Source: Streptacidiphilus sp. ASG 303 (GTDB taxonomy: Bacteria; Actinomycetota; Actinomycetes; Streptomycetales; Streptomycetaceae). From it: a stretch of DNA of 54,810 bases. This document shows, piece after piece, positions 1 through 7,533 of the stretch. The DNA lies in assembly GCF_020991365.1 (NCBI RefSeq), contig NZ_JAJLRA010000034.1, positions 1 through 54,810 of the forward strand, in the 5' to 3' direction. A program made the translations under genes and the position numbers. Under the pieces are notes generated by a model that worked only from the letters and a program-made list of their open reading frames with translations, had not been told where the DNA came from and did not search any database. Each line of letters opens with the position of its first letter. Position 1 is the stretch's first letter.

Positions 1-101
1 TGCCGGTGATCCCGCCACGGACGACCCCGCCCGTCGGCACCCGGCAGCAGCGGCGCGATCCGCTCCCACGCCGCATCCGTCAACTCACCACGACCCACCA
101 C
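1..101 (-). CDS. IS5-family transposase, N-terminal fragment
   Basis: Reading leftwards from a GTG at 101 (or the next GTG at 98), the product begins VVGRGELTDAAWERIAPLLP. The motif LTDAAWERIxPLLP is the hallmark N-terminus (DUF4096-like domain) of IS5-family transposases in Streptomyces. It continues with G-RGRPWRDHR and leaves the window at base 1. The enzyme would catalyse cut-and-paste transposition, but the DDE catalytic core lies outside the window. Nothing here shows whether the full gene is intact. Confidence 0.75.
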   Translation of the reverse strand, partial: MVGRGELTDAAWERIAPLLPGADGRGRPWRDHR

Positions 102-126
102 AAGATCAATTATCAGACACGGCCTA
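1..126 (-). mobile_element. End of an IS5-family insertion sequence (cut by window edge)
   Basis: The left edge carries the 5' end of a transposase gene read leftwards, followed by an AT-richer end (tatcagacacggcctag, about 111-127) that stands out from the surrounding G+C-rich DNA. On the element's own strand this reads as the GGCCGTGTCTGATAA-type terminus I associate with IS5-group elements of Streptomyces. The outer boundary is approximate. Only this end is visible, so completeness, target duplication and subgroup cannot be judged. Confidence 0.75.
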
Positions 127-307
127 GTGCCCCCGCCGCGCGGCCGGGCGCGGTCAGCGTGCCCGCGCCGCGCCGCCCCCAGCCGCCGCCGACGGCGCGG
201 ACGCCCTCGCGCGGGGGCGGCGGCCGCGGCCGGACCCCGCCGGACCGCAGGAGCGCGCCGCGGCCGGCGGAGGGCTCCGGCCGCGGCGCCACCGGCCCGG
301 GGCCGCC

Positions 308-1300
308 TCAGGGCAGCAGGGCGAGTTTGCCGACGGTGGTCCTGGCCTCCAGTTCCGTCAGCGCCTCGCGGCCGCCTGCCAGTCCGTACACGGTGGGCCG
401 GACCGGGGCGAGCACGCCGGCCGCGACCAGCTCGGACAGCTCGCCCCTCAGCTCGCCGAAGAGCTGCGGCGCGGCCTGGGCCAGCACGCCGATGTTGAGA
501 CCGATGACGTGGACCTGGTGCCCGTACACCAGCTCCCGGTTGGTGACCGGGGCCTCGCCGCCCGCCACGCCGTAGGCGACGACGCGGCCGGTGACCCGCT
601 TGGCCGCGGCCAGGCCGGCGGCGAAGGCGGCGCCGCCGGCCGACTCCAGGACCACGTCGACGCCGGACCCGCCGGTCAGCTCCCTCACCTCGGCGGCGAG
701 GTCGCCGCCGAGGGAGTCCAGGACGTGGTCGGCCCCCAGCGCCAGCACGGTCCCGTGCTTGGCCGGCGAGGCGGTGGCGATGACCGTCGCGCCGTAGTGC
801 TTGGCGATCCTCACCGCGGCCTGGCCGGTCCCGCCCGCCGCGGCGGTGATCAGGACCGTCTGCCCGGAGGTGAGGCCGCCCAGGGTCCTGAGCGCGGCCA
901 GCGCGGTGGGCCAGTTCACGACCAGCCCCAGCGCCTGCTGCTCCGTCCAGCCCGCGGGCACGGGCACGGCCGCGGCGGCGGTCAGGACCATGTACTCGGC
1001 GAAGGCGCCGCTCCCGACGCCGACGACGCGGGCCCCCGGTCGCGGGCCGGCCACCCCCTCACCGACCGCGACGACCTCGCCCGCGGCCTCGAAACCCGCC
1101 AGGTACGGCGGCCGCGGGCCGTCCCCGAACGTGCCGTACGCCTTCGAGACGTCGGCGAAGTTGACCCCGGCGGCGGCGACGCGGATCAGGACCTCGCCAC
1201 GGCCGGGGCCCGGCACCGGCGCGTCGGTGACCAGGCGCATGTCCTGCGGGCCGTCGAGGGAGGTCTGCTGCAGCGCGCGCATGGTCGTGGGAATGCTCAT
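308..1300 (-). CDS. Zinc-independent quinone oxidoreductase-like (MDR) dehydrogenase
   Basis: A 330-residue medium-chain dehydrogenase/reductase of the quinone-oxidoreductase type, expected to use NADPH to reduce quinones or enones in the cytoplasm. The N-terminal GroES-like half has GRGEVLIRVAAAGVNFAD, typical of this family. The Rossmann half carries the nucleotide-binding loop AAAGGTGQAA near residues 152-161. The catalytic-zinc cysteine pattern of alcohol dehydrogenases is not seen. The start at 1300 gives MSIPTTMRALQ and is preceded by AAAGGGA on its strand; longer in-frame extensions are low-complexity and unlikely. It is divergent from the rhomboid gene. The substrate cannot be inferred. 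Confidence 0.88.
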   Translation of the reverse strand: MSIPTTMRALQQTSLDGPQDMRLVTDAPVPGPGRGEVLIRVAAAGVNFADVSKAYGTFGDGPRPPYLAGFEAAGEVVAVGEGVAGPRPGARVVGVGSGAFAEYMVLTAAAAVPVPAGWTEQQALGLVVNWPTALAALRTLGGLTSGQTVLITAAAGGTGQAAVRIAKHYGATVIATASPAKHGTVLALGADHVLDSLGGDLAAEVRELTGGSGVDVVLESAGGAAFAAGLAAAKRVTGRVVAYGVAGGEAPVTNRELVYGHQVHVIGLNIGVLAQAAPQLFGELRGELSELVAAGVLAPVRPTVYGLAGGREALTELEARTTVGKLALLP

Positions 1301-1646
1301 CGGCGGTCGTCCCTTTCGTCTCCGGTGTGCACGAGGGGGGCCGGCCCGCCCGTCGTGCGGGCCGTGCCTCCCGCCATGTAGATCCCGGCCGCCGCACAAA
1401 GGAATCGGCCGCTCCCGGACCGGACAGGGCCGGCTTCCGCCGGACGCGGGCCCGCCGTCCGGTGGGACCGCACCCGCCGGTGTCCTCGCCGGCCCGCGCC
1501 GGCCGGGCGGCCGCCGGGGGCGCCGCCCGCCACCCCTCGCCGAGCAGGTGCCCCCGGGGGCCGGGCCGGCGGCGGTTGCGCGCGGGCGGCTCCTGTCCGT
1601 AGAACAGCGCACGACACCACCACGGCAAGGACGGAGCCCCCTCCCG
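1301..1646. other. Divergent intergenic region, no gene seen
   Basis: These 346 bases separate two divergently transcribed genes and should hold both promoters. The stretch is G+C-rich. I see no convincing coding frame, tRNA or strong hairpin, and no promoter hexamers clear enough to annotate. Confidence 0.5.
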
Positions 1647-2564
1647 ATGGACACCGGACAGACCGGGACGACCACCTGCTACCGGCACCCGAAGCGGGAG
1701 TCGTACGTCCGGTGCACCCGCTGCGACCGCTTCATATGCCCCGACTGCATGCGGGAGGCCTCGGTCGGCCACCACTGCCCGGAGTGCGTGCGGGAGGGCA
1801 ACCGGGGCGTCCGCGAGGCCCGTACGGCGTTCGGCGGCCGCCTCACGGCCGTCCCGGCGGTGACGTCGGCGCTGATCGCGCTCAACCTCCTCGCCTACCT
1901 GGTGGAGCTGGCCCGACCCGGCGTCGTCGCGCGGCTGGACGCCCTGGGGACCGGCCTGGTGGGGCCGGACGGCGGGCAGTACGTCGGCACGGGGGCCCCC
2001 TACCCGGGGTTCGAGGCCGTGGGGATCGCCCACGGGGAGTGGTACCGGCTGGTCACCTCGGCGTTCCTGCACGCGCTGCCCACCGAGGGCCTGTTCGGGA
2101 TCACCCACATCCTCTTCAACATGTCCTGGCTGTGGCTCTTCGGCCGGGTGGCGGAGGAGCAGCTGGGCAGGGTGCGCTTCCTCGCCCTCTACCTGCTCTC
2201 CGCGGTCGGCGGCTCGGTCGCGGTCTACCTGATCTCCCCGGACCGGCCGACGATCGGCGCCTCGGGCGCCGTCTTCGGCCTCGCGGCGGGCTGGTTCGTC
2301 CTCACGCGCCGCCTGCGCCACGACCCGCTCGGGGGCGGCCGGATCCTCGTGTCCTTCCTGGTGTGGATGGCGATCTCGGCGCGGGTCACCTCGTGGCAGG
2401 GGCACCTGGGCGGCCTGCTCACCGGCGGCGCGGTGGCCCTGGTCCTCGCGTACGCGCCGAGGGCCCGGCGGGCCGCCGTGCAGGCGGCCGGGTGCGGGCT
2501 CGTCCTGCTGGTGCTGGTGGGCCTGGTCGTGCTGAAGACCCGTCAGCTGACCGGCGCGGCGTGA
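1647..2564 (+). CDS. Rhomboid-family intramembrane serine protease with N-terminal zinc-binding domain
   Basis: A 305-residue polytopic membrane protease. Residues 10-55 form a B-box-like cysteine/histidine cluster (C11, H14, then CTRC, CPDC, H-HCPEC), as in many actinobacterial rhomboids. About six membrane segments follow. The catalytic serine is in GASGAVFG (S206). The partner histidine is in SWQGHLGG (H253). The HILFNMSWLW segment matches the rhomboid HxxxN oxyanion motif in TM2. It would cleave transmembrane substrates within the bilayer; the substrate is unknown. The start ATG at 1647 is chosen because the zinc-binding domain begins directly after it. Confidence 0.92.
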   Translation: MDTGQTGTTTCYRHPKRESYVRCTRCDRFICPDCMREASVGHHCPECVREGNRGVREARTAFGGRLTAVPAVTSALIALNLLAYLVELARPGVVARLDALGTGLVGPDGGQYVGTGAPYPGFEAVGIAHGEWYRLVTSAFLHALPTEGLFGITHILFNMSWLWLFGRVAEEQLGRVRFLALYLLSAVGGSVAVYLISPDRPTIGASGAVFGLAAGWFVLTRRLRHDPLGGGRILVSFLVWMAISARVTSWQGHLGGLLTGGAVALVLAYAPRARRAAVQAAGCGLVLLVLVGLVVLKTRQLTGAA

Positions 2565-2569
2565 GACGG

Positions 2570-2608
2570 CGGCGGAACCCGGCGCCGGAACGGCGCCGGG
2601 GTCCGCCG
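2570..2608. terminator. Bidirectional terminator hairpin between rhomboid and whiB-like genes
   Basis: A perfect 10-bp stem (2578-2587 pairing with 2591-2600, loop GAA) is extended by a second 7-bp stem (CGGCGGA at 2570-2576 with TCCGCCG at 2602-2608) across one a/g mismatch. It sits between two convergent stop codons, so it probably ends both transcripts. Confidence 0.8.
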
Positions 2609-2622
2609 GTGCGGGGCCGGGG

Positions 2623-2874
2623 TCAGCGCACGCCGGTCGCGGCGCGGGCGCGGCGCCGGCGCAGGGCGGTCCGCTCCTCGGGCGTCGTGCCGCCCCAGAT
2701 CCCGGCGCGCTCGTCGACCTTCACGGCCCACTCCAGGCACGCCTCCTGCACGGGGCAGCCGCGGCAGACGGCCCTGGCCCGCTCCACCTGCACCAGCGCG
2801 GGTCCCGCACTGCCGACGGGGAAGAACAGTTCCGGGTCCGCCTCCCGGCACGCGGCGCGGTTCCTCCAGCTCAT
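2623..2874 (-). CDS. WhiB-family [4Fe-4S] transcriptional regulator
   Basis: An 83-residue Wbl protein. Four cluster-ligating cysteines are present as C9, C37, C40 and C46 (Cx27CxxCx5C), followed by the family's GIWGG turn at 58-62 and an Arg-rich C-terminal tail that contacts DNA. Wbl proteins bind a redox- and NO-sensitive cluster, usually partner the primary sigma factor, and control development, stress or antibiotic responses in actinobacteria. The start at 2874 gives MSWRNRAACREADP and has GAGAGGTG upstream. Which Wbl paralogue this is cannot be settled from sequence alone. It lies downstream of the NTF2-like gene on the same strand, separated by 214 bases that probably hold its own promoter. 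Confidence 0.93.
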   Translation of the reverse strand: MSWRNRAACREADPELFFPVGSAGPALVQVERARAVCRGCPVQEACLEWAVKVDERAGIWGGTTPEERTALRRRRARAATGVR

Positions 2875-3088
2875 GTGTCCCACCTCTCCGTCCGTGTCGG
2901 TACCGGTGCGCCGCGGGCGGCGGGCCCGCGGCGTCAGAACCCTGCACGGAACGCCTGACCCGGATCCCGCCGTGCACACCCCCGGGGTGCGGACGACTTC
3001 GGACCGCACGGTGACGCGGCGTCCGCACGGAACGGTACGCGCCGAGGAGCGGCACGGCCGGAAGCCGCGCATGCGGCAGCCGGGGGGT

Positions 3089-3544
3089 TCAGGAGGCGCC
3101 GTCGAGGGCTGCGGCCACGGCCTGCAGCCGGCCGAGGGCGTGCGCCGCCCCGAGCCCGTCCAGGTAGTCGCGGACGTGGACGAGCAGGCCGCCACGGACG
3201 CGGAGCACCAGCACGCCGGGGAAGGCGAAGGGGCGGCCGTCCGGCTCCAGGGTCCCGGCGACGACCTGCTCGACGACGAGCACCTCGGGGTCGGCGCCCT
3301 CGTGGACGACGACGTCCCGGATCTCGCGCGGCCGGGCCGGGCTCGCGTCCCAGGCGGCCCGGTAGCCCGCCCGGACCTCCTCGCGCCCCTGGTGGCGCGC
3401 GGGCATGCCGGGGAAGGGGAACGGGAACTCGTGGACGGCGTCGGCCGCGTACAGGTCGGCGAGGTCGTCCGCGGACCGGTCGAGGACGGCCCGGTGGTAG
3501 CGGGCCAGGACCTCGCGCGGGGCGGAGCGGTCGGACTGCGGCAT
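3089..3544 (-). CDS. NTF2-like / SnoaL-fold protein
   Basis: A 151-residue protein of the nuclear-transport-factor-2-like fold. It has the typical opening helix (LARYHRAVLDRSADDLADLY), the aromatic AVHEFPFPFPGMPARHQGREEV segment seen in SnoaL-like and ketosteroid-isomerase-like proteins, and the strand EVLVVEQVVAGT. Family members are small cytoplasmic isomerases, hydrolases or ligand-binding proteins. No substrate can be assigned. The start at 3544 follows GGAG at a suitable distance. Confidence 0.8.
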   Translation of the reverse strand: MPQSDRSAPREVLARYHRAVLDRSADDLADLYAADAVHEFPFPFPGMPARHQGREEVRAGYRAAWDASPARPREIRDVVVHEGADPEVLVVEQVVAGTLEPDGRPFAFPGVLVLRVRGGLLVHVRDYLDGLGAAHALGRLQAVAAALDGAS

Positions 3545-3907
3545 CGCGGGCTCTCCGTTTCGCGGGTCGCCCCGGGGTGCCCGGGGCGTGGACGGGCGCC
3601 CCGGCCGCCGGGCCGGCGGGGCGGGAACGCCCCCGCCCGCCGGCCCGGCGGCGGGGCGGCGCATCCGGCAGGACGACGGGGCGCCCGCGGCGGTTCCCGG
3701 TGCCCCCGCCACACTTCCGGCCCCGGCCCGCGGAGGACCGGCGCGTCAGTGGAGGCCGGCGCACCGGCATGCACAGACAGGCACCGGCGGGCACCGGCCG
3801 GGGGCGGGCCGGGCGCGGCGGAGGAGCGGAGGATCCGGCGGGCCCGGCCCCGGACGTCCCGGCCGGACCGTGGCCGGACGCACCGGGCGTCGCCTATGCT
3901 TCCCCGC
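3545..3907. other. Divergent intergenic region with a strong palindrome
   Basis: This 363-base gap lies between the NTF2-like gene and the leader peptide. It contains a perfect 14-bp inverted repeat (3607-3620 with 3636-3649) whose loop can itself pair, so a long hairpin is possible. No convincing coding frame is seen. TATGCT at 3895-3900 lies 7 bases before the leader-peptide ATG and could be a -10 element of a near-leaderless transcript, but no clear -35 is visible. Confidence 0.5.
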
Positions 3908-3982
3908 ATGGTCATGCTCGTCAGCCGCCGCCACGTGGACCTGCTCCGCGTCGCCAGCGCCTCCTGTCGCCGCGGCGCCTGA
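3908..3982 (+). CDS. Short leader peptide (RRHVDLLRVASA type)
   Basis: A 24-codon ORF with the core SRRHVDLLRVASASCRR. This matches the recurrent Streptomyces 'putative leader peptide' family (R-RH-DL-RVASA-C), which I know mainly from positions upstream of sulfur, cysteine or transport genes. Such uORFs probably act in cis through ribosome behaviour at the Cys/Arg-rich end (here codons for S-C-R-R-G-A before TGA). It has no clear Shine-Dalgarno; a TATGCT hexamer 7 bases upstream suggests a nearly leaderless mRNA. It precedes the oxygenase gene by 149 bases. Confidence 0.8.
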   Translation: MVMLVSRRHVDLLRVASASCRRGA

Positions 3983-4131
3983 CCCCTCGCCCCGCCCGCA
4001 CGGGCGTCGCGCCTTCCCCTCCCTCCTCTCCACAGGACCGGTTCTGCCCCCGCGGCACCACCCGCGGCGGCAGCGCGTACGGCCACCGCCGGACCCCGCC
4101 GCGTCCCCGGACGACACCCGCTGGATGACCC

Positions 4132-5274
4132 ATGCCCGAGCAGTCGCACCCGTCCGCCCCCGCCGGACCCCCGAAGACCGCCCTCTCCCCCGCCGCGAAC
4201 CGGCCCGCGGCCGGCCCGTCCGTCGCGGACCTGCCCGTCGTGGACCTGCCCGTCGCGGACCTGCCCGTCGCGGACCTGCCCGTCGTGGACCTCTCCGCGG
4301 CGGACCGGGGTCCGCGGGAGCGGGCCCGGTTCCACGACGAGCTGCAGCGCGCAGCCCACGAGGTCGGCTTCTTCCACCTCGTCGGCCACGGCGTCGGCGC
4401 CGCCGAGACCGCCGCGCTCACGGACGCGGTCCGGGCGTTCTTCGCCCTCCCCGAGGCCGACCGCCTCGCCGTCTCCAACCTCCGCTCCCCGCACTTCCGC
4501 GGCTACACCCGGATCGGCGACGAGCGCACCGGCGGCAGCCGCGACTGGCGCGACCAGCTGGACGTCGGCGCCGAGCGCCCCGCCCGCGTGCCGGGCCCGG
4601 GCGAGCCGCCGTACTGGTGGCTGGAGGGCCCCAACCAGTGGCCCGCGGCCCTGCCGGAGCTGCGCGCCGCGGCCCTGGGATGGATCGACCGGCTGAGCAC
4701 GGTCGCCTCCCGGCTGCTGCACGAGCTGCTGGCCGCGATCGGCGCGCCGCCCGACTTCTACGACCCGGTCTTCGCCGAGCGGCCGCACCTGCACCTGAAG
4801 CTGGTCCGCTACCCGGGCCGCGCGCCCGACGGCGCCGACCAGGGGGTGGGCGCCCACAAGGACTACGGCTTCCTCACCCTGCTGCTCCAGGACGAGGTGG
4901 GCGGGCTCCAGGTGCAGGGGCCGGACGGCGCCTTCCTGGACGTGCCGCCCCTGCCGGGTGCGTTCGTGGTCAACCTGGGCGAGCTGCTGGAGGTGGCCAC
5001 GGACGGCTGGCTGCGGGCGACCAACCACCGCGTGGTGAGCCCGCCCGGCGGCCGGGAGCGGTTCTCGGTGCCGTTCTTCTACAACCCGCGCCTGGACGCG
5101 CGGATCGAGCCGCTGCCCTTCCCGCACGCCGGCCGCACTCCCGGCGCCACCCGGGACCCGGCGAACCCGCTCTTCGCCGAGTACGGCCTCAACGAGCTCA
5201 AGGGCTGGCTCCGCGCCCACCCGCAGGTGGCCGAGCGGCACCACCCGGGCCTGGCGGCGTCCTCCCGGGGCTGA
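4132..5274 (+). CDS. Isopenicillin N synthase-family 2OG/Fe(II)-type oxygenase
   Basis: A 380-residue cytoplasmic non-haem iron oxygenase. The N-terminal DIOX_N region (roughly 50-160) contains HEVGFFHLVGHGV. The double-stranded beta-helix core has the iron facial triad H242, D244 (GAHKDYGFLTLL) and H299 (TNHRVVSP), and the R310-x-S312 cosubstrate motif in RFSVPFFYNP. The family oxidises amino acids, flavonoids, peptides or small acids; the substrate is unknown. No NRPS or other beta-lactam genes are nearby, so penicillin synthesis is not implied. Residues 31-55 are five copies of VxDLPV encoded by a 15-bp tandem repeat. The gene may be controlled by the upstream leader peptide. Confidence 0.88.
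   Translation: MPEQSHPSAPAGPPKTALSPAANRPAAGPSVADLPVVDLPVADLPVADLPVVDLSAADRGPRERARFHDELQRAAHEVGFFHLVGHGVGAAETAALTDAVRAFFALPEADRLAVSNLRSPHFRGYTRIGDERTGGSRDWRDQLDVGAERPARVPGPGEPPYWWLEGPNQWPAALPELRAAALGWIDRLSTVASRLLHELLAAIGAPPDFYDPVFAERPHLHLKLVRYPGRAPDGADQGVGAHKDYGFLTLLLQDEVGGLQVQGPDGAFLDVPPLPGAFVVNLGELLEVATDGWLRATNHRVVSPPGGRERFSVPFFYNPRLDARIEPLPFPHAGRTPGATRDPANPLFAEYGLNELKGWLRAHPQVAERHHPGLAASSRG
4222..4296 (+). repeat. 15-bp coding tandem repeat, five units
   Basis: Units of gtcg(c/t)ggacctgccc start at 4222, 4237, 4252, 4267 and 4282. They add V-x-D-L-P pentapeptides in frame just ahead of the oxygenase fold. Only one such strand is expected in this family, so copies 2-5 look like slippage expansion. 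Confidence 0.9.
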
Positions 5275-5308
5275 GGCCCCGTCACGGGACCCGGTCCGGA
5301 GCCCCGGC

Positions 5309-5336
5309 CCGGGGAGCCGTACGACCGGCTCCCCGG
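5309..5336 (+). terminator. Terminator hairpin after oxygenase gene
   Basis: A perfect 11-bp stem, ccggggagccg at 5309-5319 with cggctccccgg at 5326-5336 and a 6-base loop, lies 35 bases past the oxygenase stop. There is no U-tract, which is usual in Streptomyces. Confidence 0.75.
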
Positions 5337-5675
5337 AGCCTCCGGGCGCCGCGGCGACCGGTGCCGCCCGGAGGCCGCGACCGCAGGCGGGCGGGGGCCC
5401 GCGCCTGGGCGCTTCCGGCGGGGCGGGGCGTCGGCGGATGACCGTGCGCGCCGCACCGGCCGACAGGGAGGCCCGTCACCGGAACTCCATGGGGACGGAG
5501 CACATGACGCGTTCATGAAAGGTGGATTCCGGGACCATGTCTCCCCCGCGGAGGGCGGTCGCATGATGCCTGACAGCCCGTCGGACGGCCGGGCGGAGGT
5601 GTCAGGCCCCCGCCCGGGCAGAGCCCCCTCACCGGACGGCGGGCCCACCCACCCCGCCCCCACCCGGAGCCGTCC
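5337..5675 (+). other. Promoter-side intergenic region of the esterase gene
   Basis: About 340 bases between the terminator and the secreted esterase start. A slightly A/T-richer patch with catgacgcgttcatgaaagg (5503-5522) contains an imperfect TGA-CGCG-TTCA dyad. It could be an operator or promoter element. No coding frame with gene-like composition is seen. Confidence 0.35.
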
Positions 5676-7178
5676 ATGGCACGTCCCACCACGCCCCGCG
5701 CCCCCAGACGACACCCTCTCGGCCGGCACTCTCTCGGCCGGCACCTGCGCCGCTGGACGACCGCCGCCCTCGGCACGCTCGCCCTCGCCGCAGGCATGGT
5801 CACCGCCGCACCGCAGGCCTCCGCCGCCGGGCTCACCCAGGTGAGCAGCTTCGGCAGCAACCCCGGCAACCTGGCGATGTACGAGTACGCGCCCGCCAAC
5901 CTGCCCAGCGGCGCGCCGCTGGTCGTCGCCCTGCACGGCTGCACGCAGAGCGCGCAGGCCTACTACGCGAACTCGGGCTGGGCGCAGTCCGCCGACAAGC
6001 TGGGCTTCGCCGTCGTCTTCCCCCAGACCAGCTCCTCCAACAACGCCCTGTCGTGCTTCAGCTGGTTCGACTCCGCCAAGAGCACCCGCGGCAAGGGCGA
6101 GGCGGCCTCGGTGAAGTCGATGGTCGACCACGCGGCCCAGCAGTACGGCTCGGACCGCGGCCGCGTCTTCGTCACCGGACTCTCCGCGGGCGGCGGCATG
6201 GCGGCCGACCTGCTGGCCGACTACCCGGACGTCTTCGCGGGCGGCTCGATCGCCTCCGGCATCCCGGCCCAGTGCGCCACGACCCAGAGCGCCGCGTCGA
6301 GCTGCCAGAACCAGAGCCAGAACCTCACCCCCGCGCAGTGGGGCGACAAGGTCCGCGCCTCCTACCCCGGCTGGACCGGCCCCTGGCCGCGCGTCGCGAT
6401 CTGGCAGGGCACCTCCGACACCACCGTCTACCCGGTCAACGCCACCGAGCTGCGCGACCAGTGGACGAACGTGTGGGGCATCGGCCAGACCGCCTCCGGT
6501 ACCCAGAGCCTCACCGGCGGCACCACGCTGAGCACGTACAACGACGGCTCGGGCAAACCGGCCGTCGAGCTCTACTCCATCTCCGGGATGGGCCACGGCC
6601 TGGCGGTCGACCCGGGCACCGCCGCCGACCAGTGCGGCGCGACCGGCGCGTACTTCCTCGACACCATCTGCTCCACCTACTACACGGCGAGGTTCTGGGG
6701 CCTCGACGGCTCCGGCGGGGGCGGCACCTCCTCCCTGCCGGCCCCGACCGGCCTGTCGGTCACCGGCACCACCGACACGACGGCCTCCCTGGGCTGGAAC
6801 GCCGTCAGCGGCGCTGCCTCGTACGCCGTCTACCGCAACGGCGCCAAGGTCGGCTCGACGACCTCGACCTCGTACACCGACACCGGCCTGGCCACCGGGA
6901 CCTCCTACAGCTACACCGTGGCGGCCGTGGACCCCTCCGGCGCCGCCGGGACGGCGTCCGCCGCCGTGAGCGCGACCACGACCGGCTACACCCCCACCTG
7001 CTTCACGGCCAGCAACTACGCCCAGACCACGGCCGGCCGCGCCCACCAGAACGGCGGCTACACGTACGCCAACGGGTCCAACCAGGCCATGGGCCTGTGG
7101 AACACCTTCACCGTCCACACCCTGGAGCAGACCTCGCCCGGCTACTACGTGATCGCCGACAGCGGCTGCCCCGCGTAG
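5676..7178 (+). CDS. Secreted PHB-depolymerase-family esterase with fibronectin III module
   Basis: A 500-residue extracellular esterase. An Arg-rich n-region, a hydrophobic core (TTAALGTLALAAGMVTAA) and cleavage near QASA-AG form a signal peptide; the paired arginines make Tat export possible. The catalytic domain (about 55-345) has VVALHGCTQSAQAYY near the oxyanion strand, nucleophile S170 in GLSAGGGM, a probable acid in WQGTSDTTV and the histidine in GMGHGL. An FN3 module follows after a Gly linker (about 350-440). The C-terminus (about 445-500) is a small Cys-containing domain with NGSNQAMGLWN that may bind substrate. The family cleaves short-chain polyhydroxyalkanoates or acetyl/feruloyl esters. 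Which polymer is used here is open. Confidence 0.88.
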   Translation: MARPTTPRAPRRHPLGRHSLGRHLRRWTTAALGTLALAAGMVTAAPQASAAGLTQVSSFGSNPGNLAMYEYAPANLPSGAPLVVALHGCTQSAQAYYANSGWAQSADKLGFAVVFPQTSSSNNALSCFSWFDSAKSTRGKGEAASVKSMVDHAAQQYGSDRGRVFVTGLSAGGGMAADLLADYPDVFAGGSIASGIPAQCATTQSAASSCQNQSQNLTPAQWGDKVRASYPGWTGPWPRVAIWQGTSDTTVYPVNATELRDQWTNVWGIGQTASGTQSLTGGTTLSTYNDGSGKPAVELYSISGMGHGLAVDPGTAADQCGATGAYFLDTICSTYYTARFWGLDGSGGGGTSSLPAPTGLSVTGTTDTTASLGWNAVSGAASYAVYRNGAKVGSTTSTSYTDTGLATGTSYSYTVAAVDPSGAAGTASAAVSATTTGYTPTCFTASNYAQTTAGRAHQNGGYTYANGSNQAMGLWNTFTVHTLEQTSPGYYVIADSGCPA

Positions 7179-7193
7179 GGGGCGCACCCGTCC

Positions 7194-7226
7194 GGTGTCC
7201 CGCCGCACGCGGTGCGGCGGGACACC
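7194..7226 (+). terminator. Very strong terminator hairpin after esterase gene
   Basis: A perfect 15-bp stem, ggtgtcccgccgcac (7194-7208) with its exact complement at 7212-7226 around a GCG loop, lies 15 bases past the stop codon. Confidence 0.88.
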
Positions 7227-7533
7227 GCACGTCCGGGGCGCCGCAGGCCGGTCCGGGACGCGGCGCCGTTCCGGCGGGGGCCCGGCGAGCCGGACCACGG
7301 GCGCGCAGGCGCGCGGGCGGTCGGGTGGGGCTGCAACGGCCCGGCCGCCGGTGCGGCGGCCTCGGGTAGGGTCGGCGGCGGAGGCGGCGGGACGCCCGGC
7401 GGCACGGGGTTCCGACGGTGCGGGTACGACCCGCCGGGCCGCCGCAGATCCGGGTGCGGCCCCGGGTCCGACGGGCCCCGACCCGTGGGTAACATGTCCG
7501 CTCCCTGTCCTGCCGCACGCTTGTGGAGCAGCC
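7227..7533 (+). other. Intergenic region upstream of membrane protein gene
   Basis: Roughly 300 bases of G+C-rich DNA between the esterase terminator and the next start. It should contain the promoter of the membrane protein gene. I see no coding frame, repeat or clear operator. Confidence 0.4.

Noticed and set aside
3607-3649. Palindrome as a transcription terminator
   Set aside because: It lies upstream of both divergent genes, so it cannot terminate either. It may be structural or chance.
2623-5244. Long open frames opposite to real genes (for example 873 codons opposite the oxygenase and 1861 codons across 45.9-51.5 kb)
   Set aside because: They are shadows caused by very high G+C content. 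Their products are Arg/Pro/Gly-rich without domains, and the opposite strand carries recognisable conserved proteins.
4132-5274. Beta-lactam biosynthesis locus suggested by the IPNS-like protein
   Set aside because: The family includes many non-beta-lactam oxygenases, and no NRPS, epimerase or acyltransferase genes are nearby.
5515-5675. Small coding frame starting MKGGFRDHVS before the esterase
   Set aside because: It runs out of frame into the esterase signal-peptide region, has a poor ribosome-binding site and no recognisable domain.
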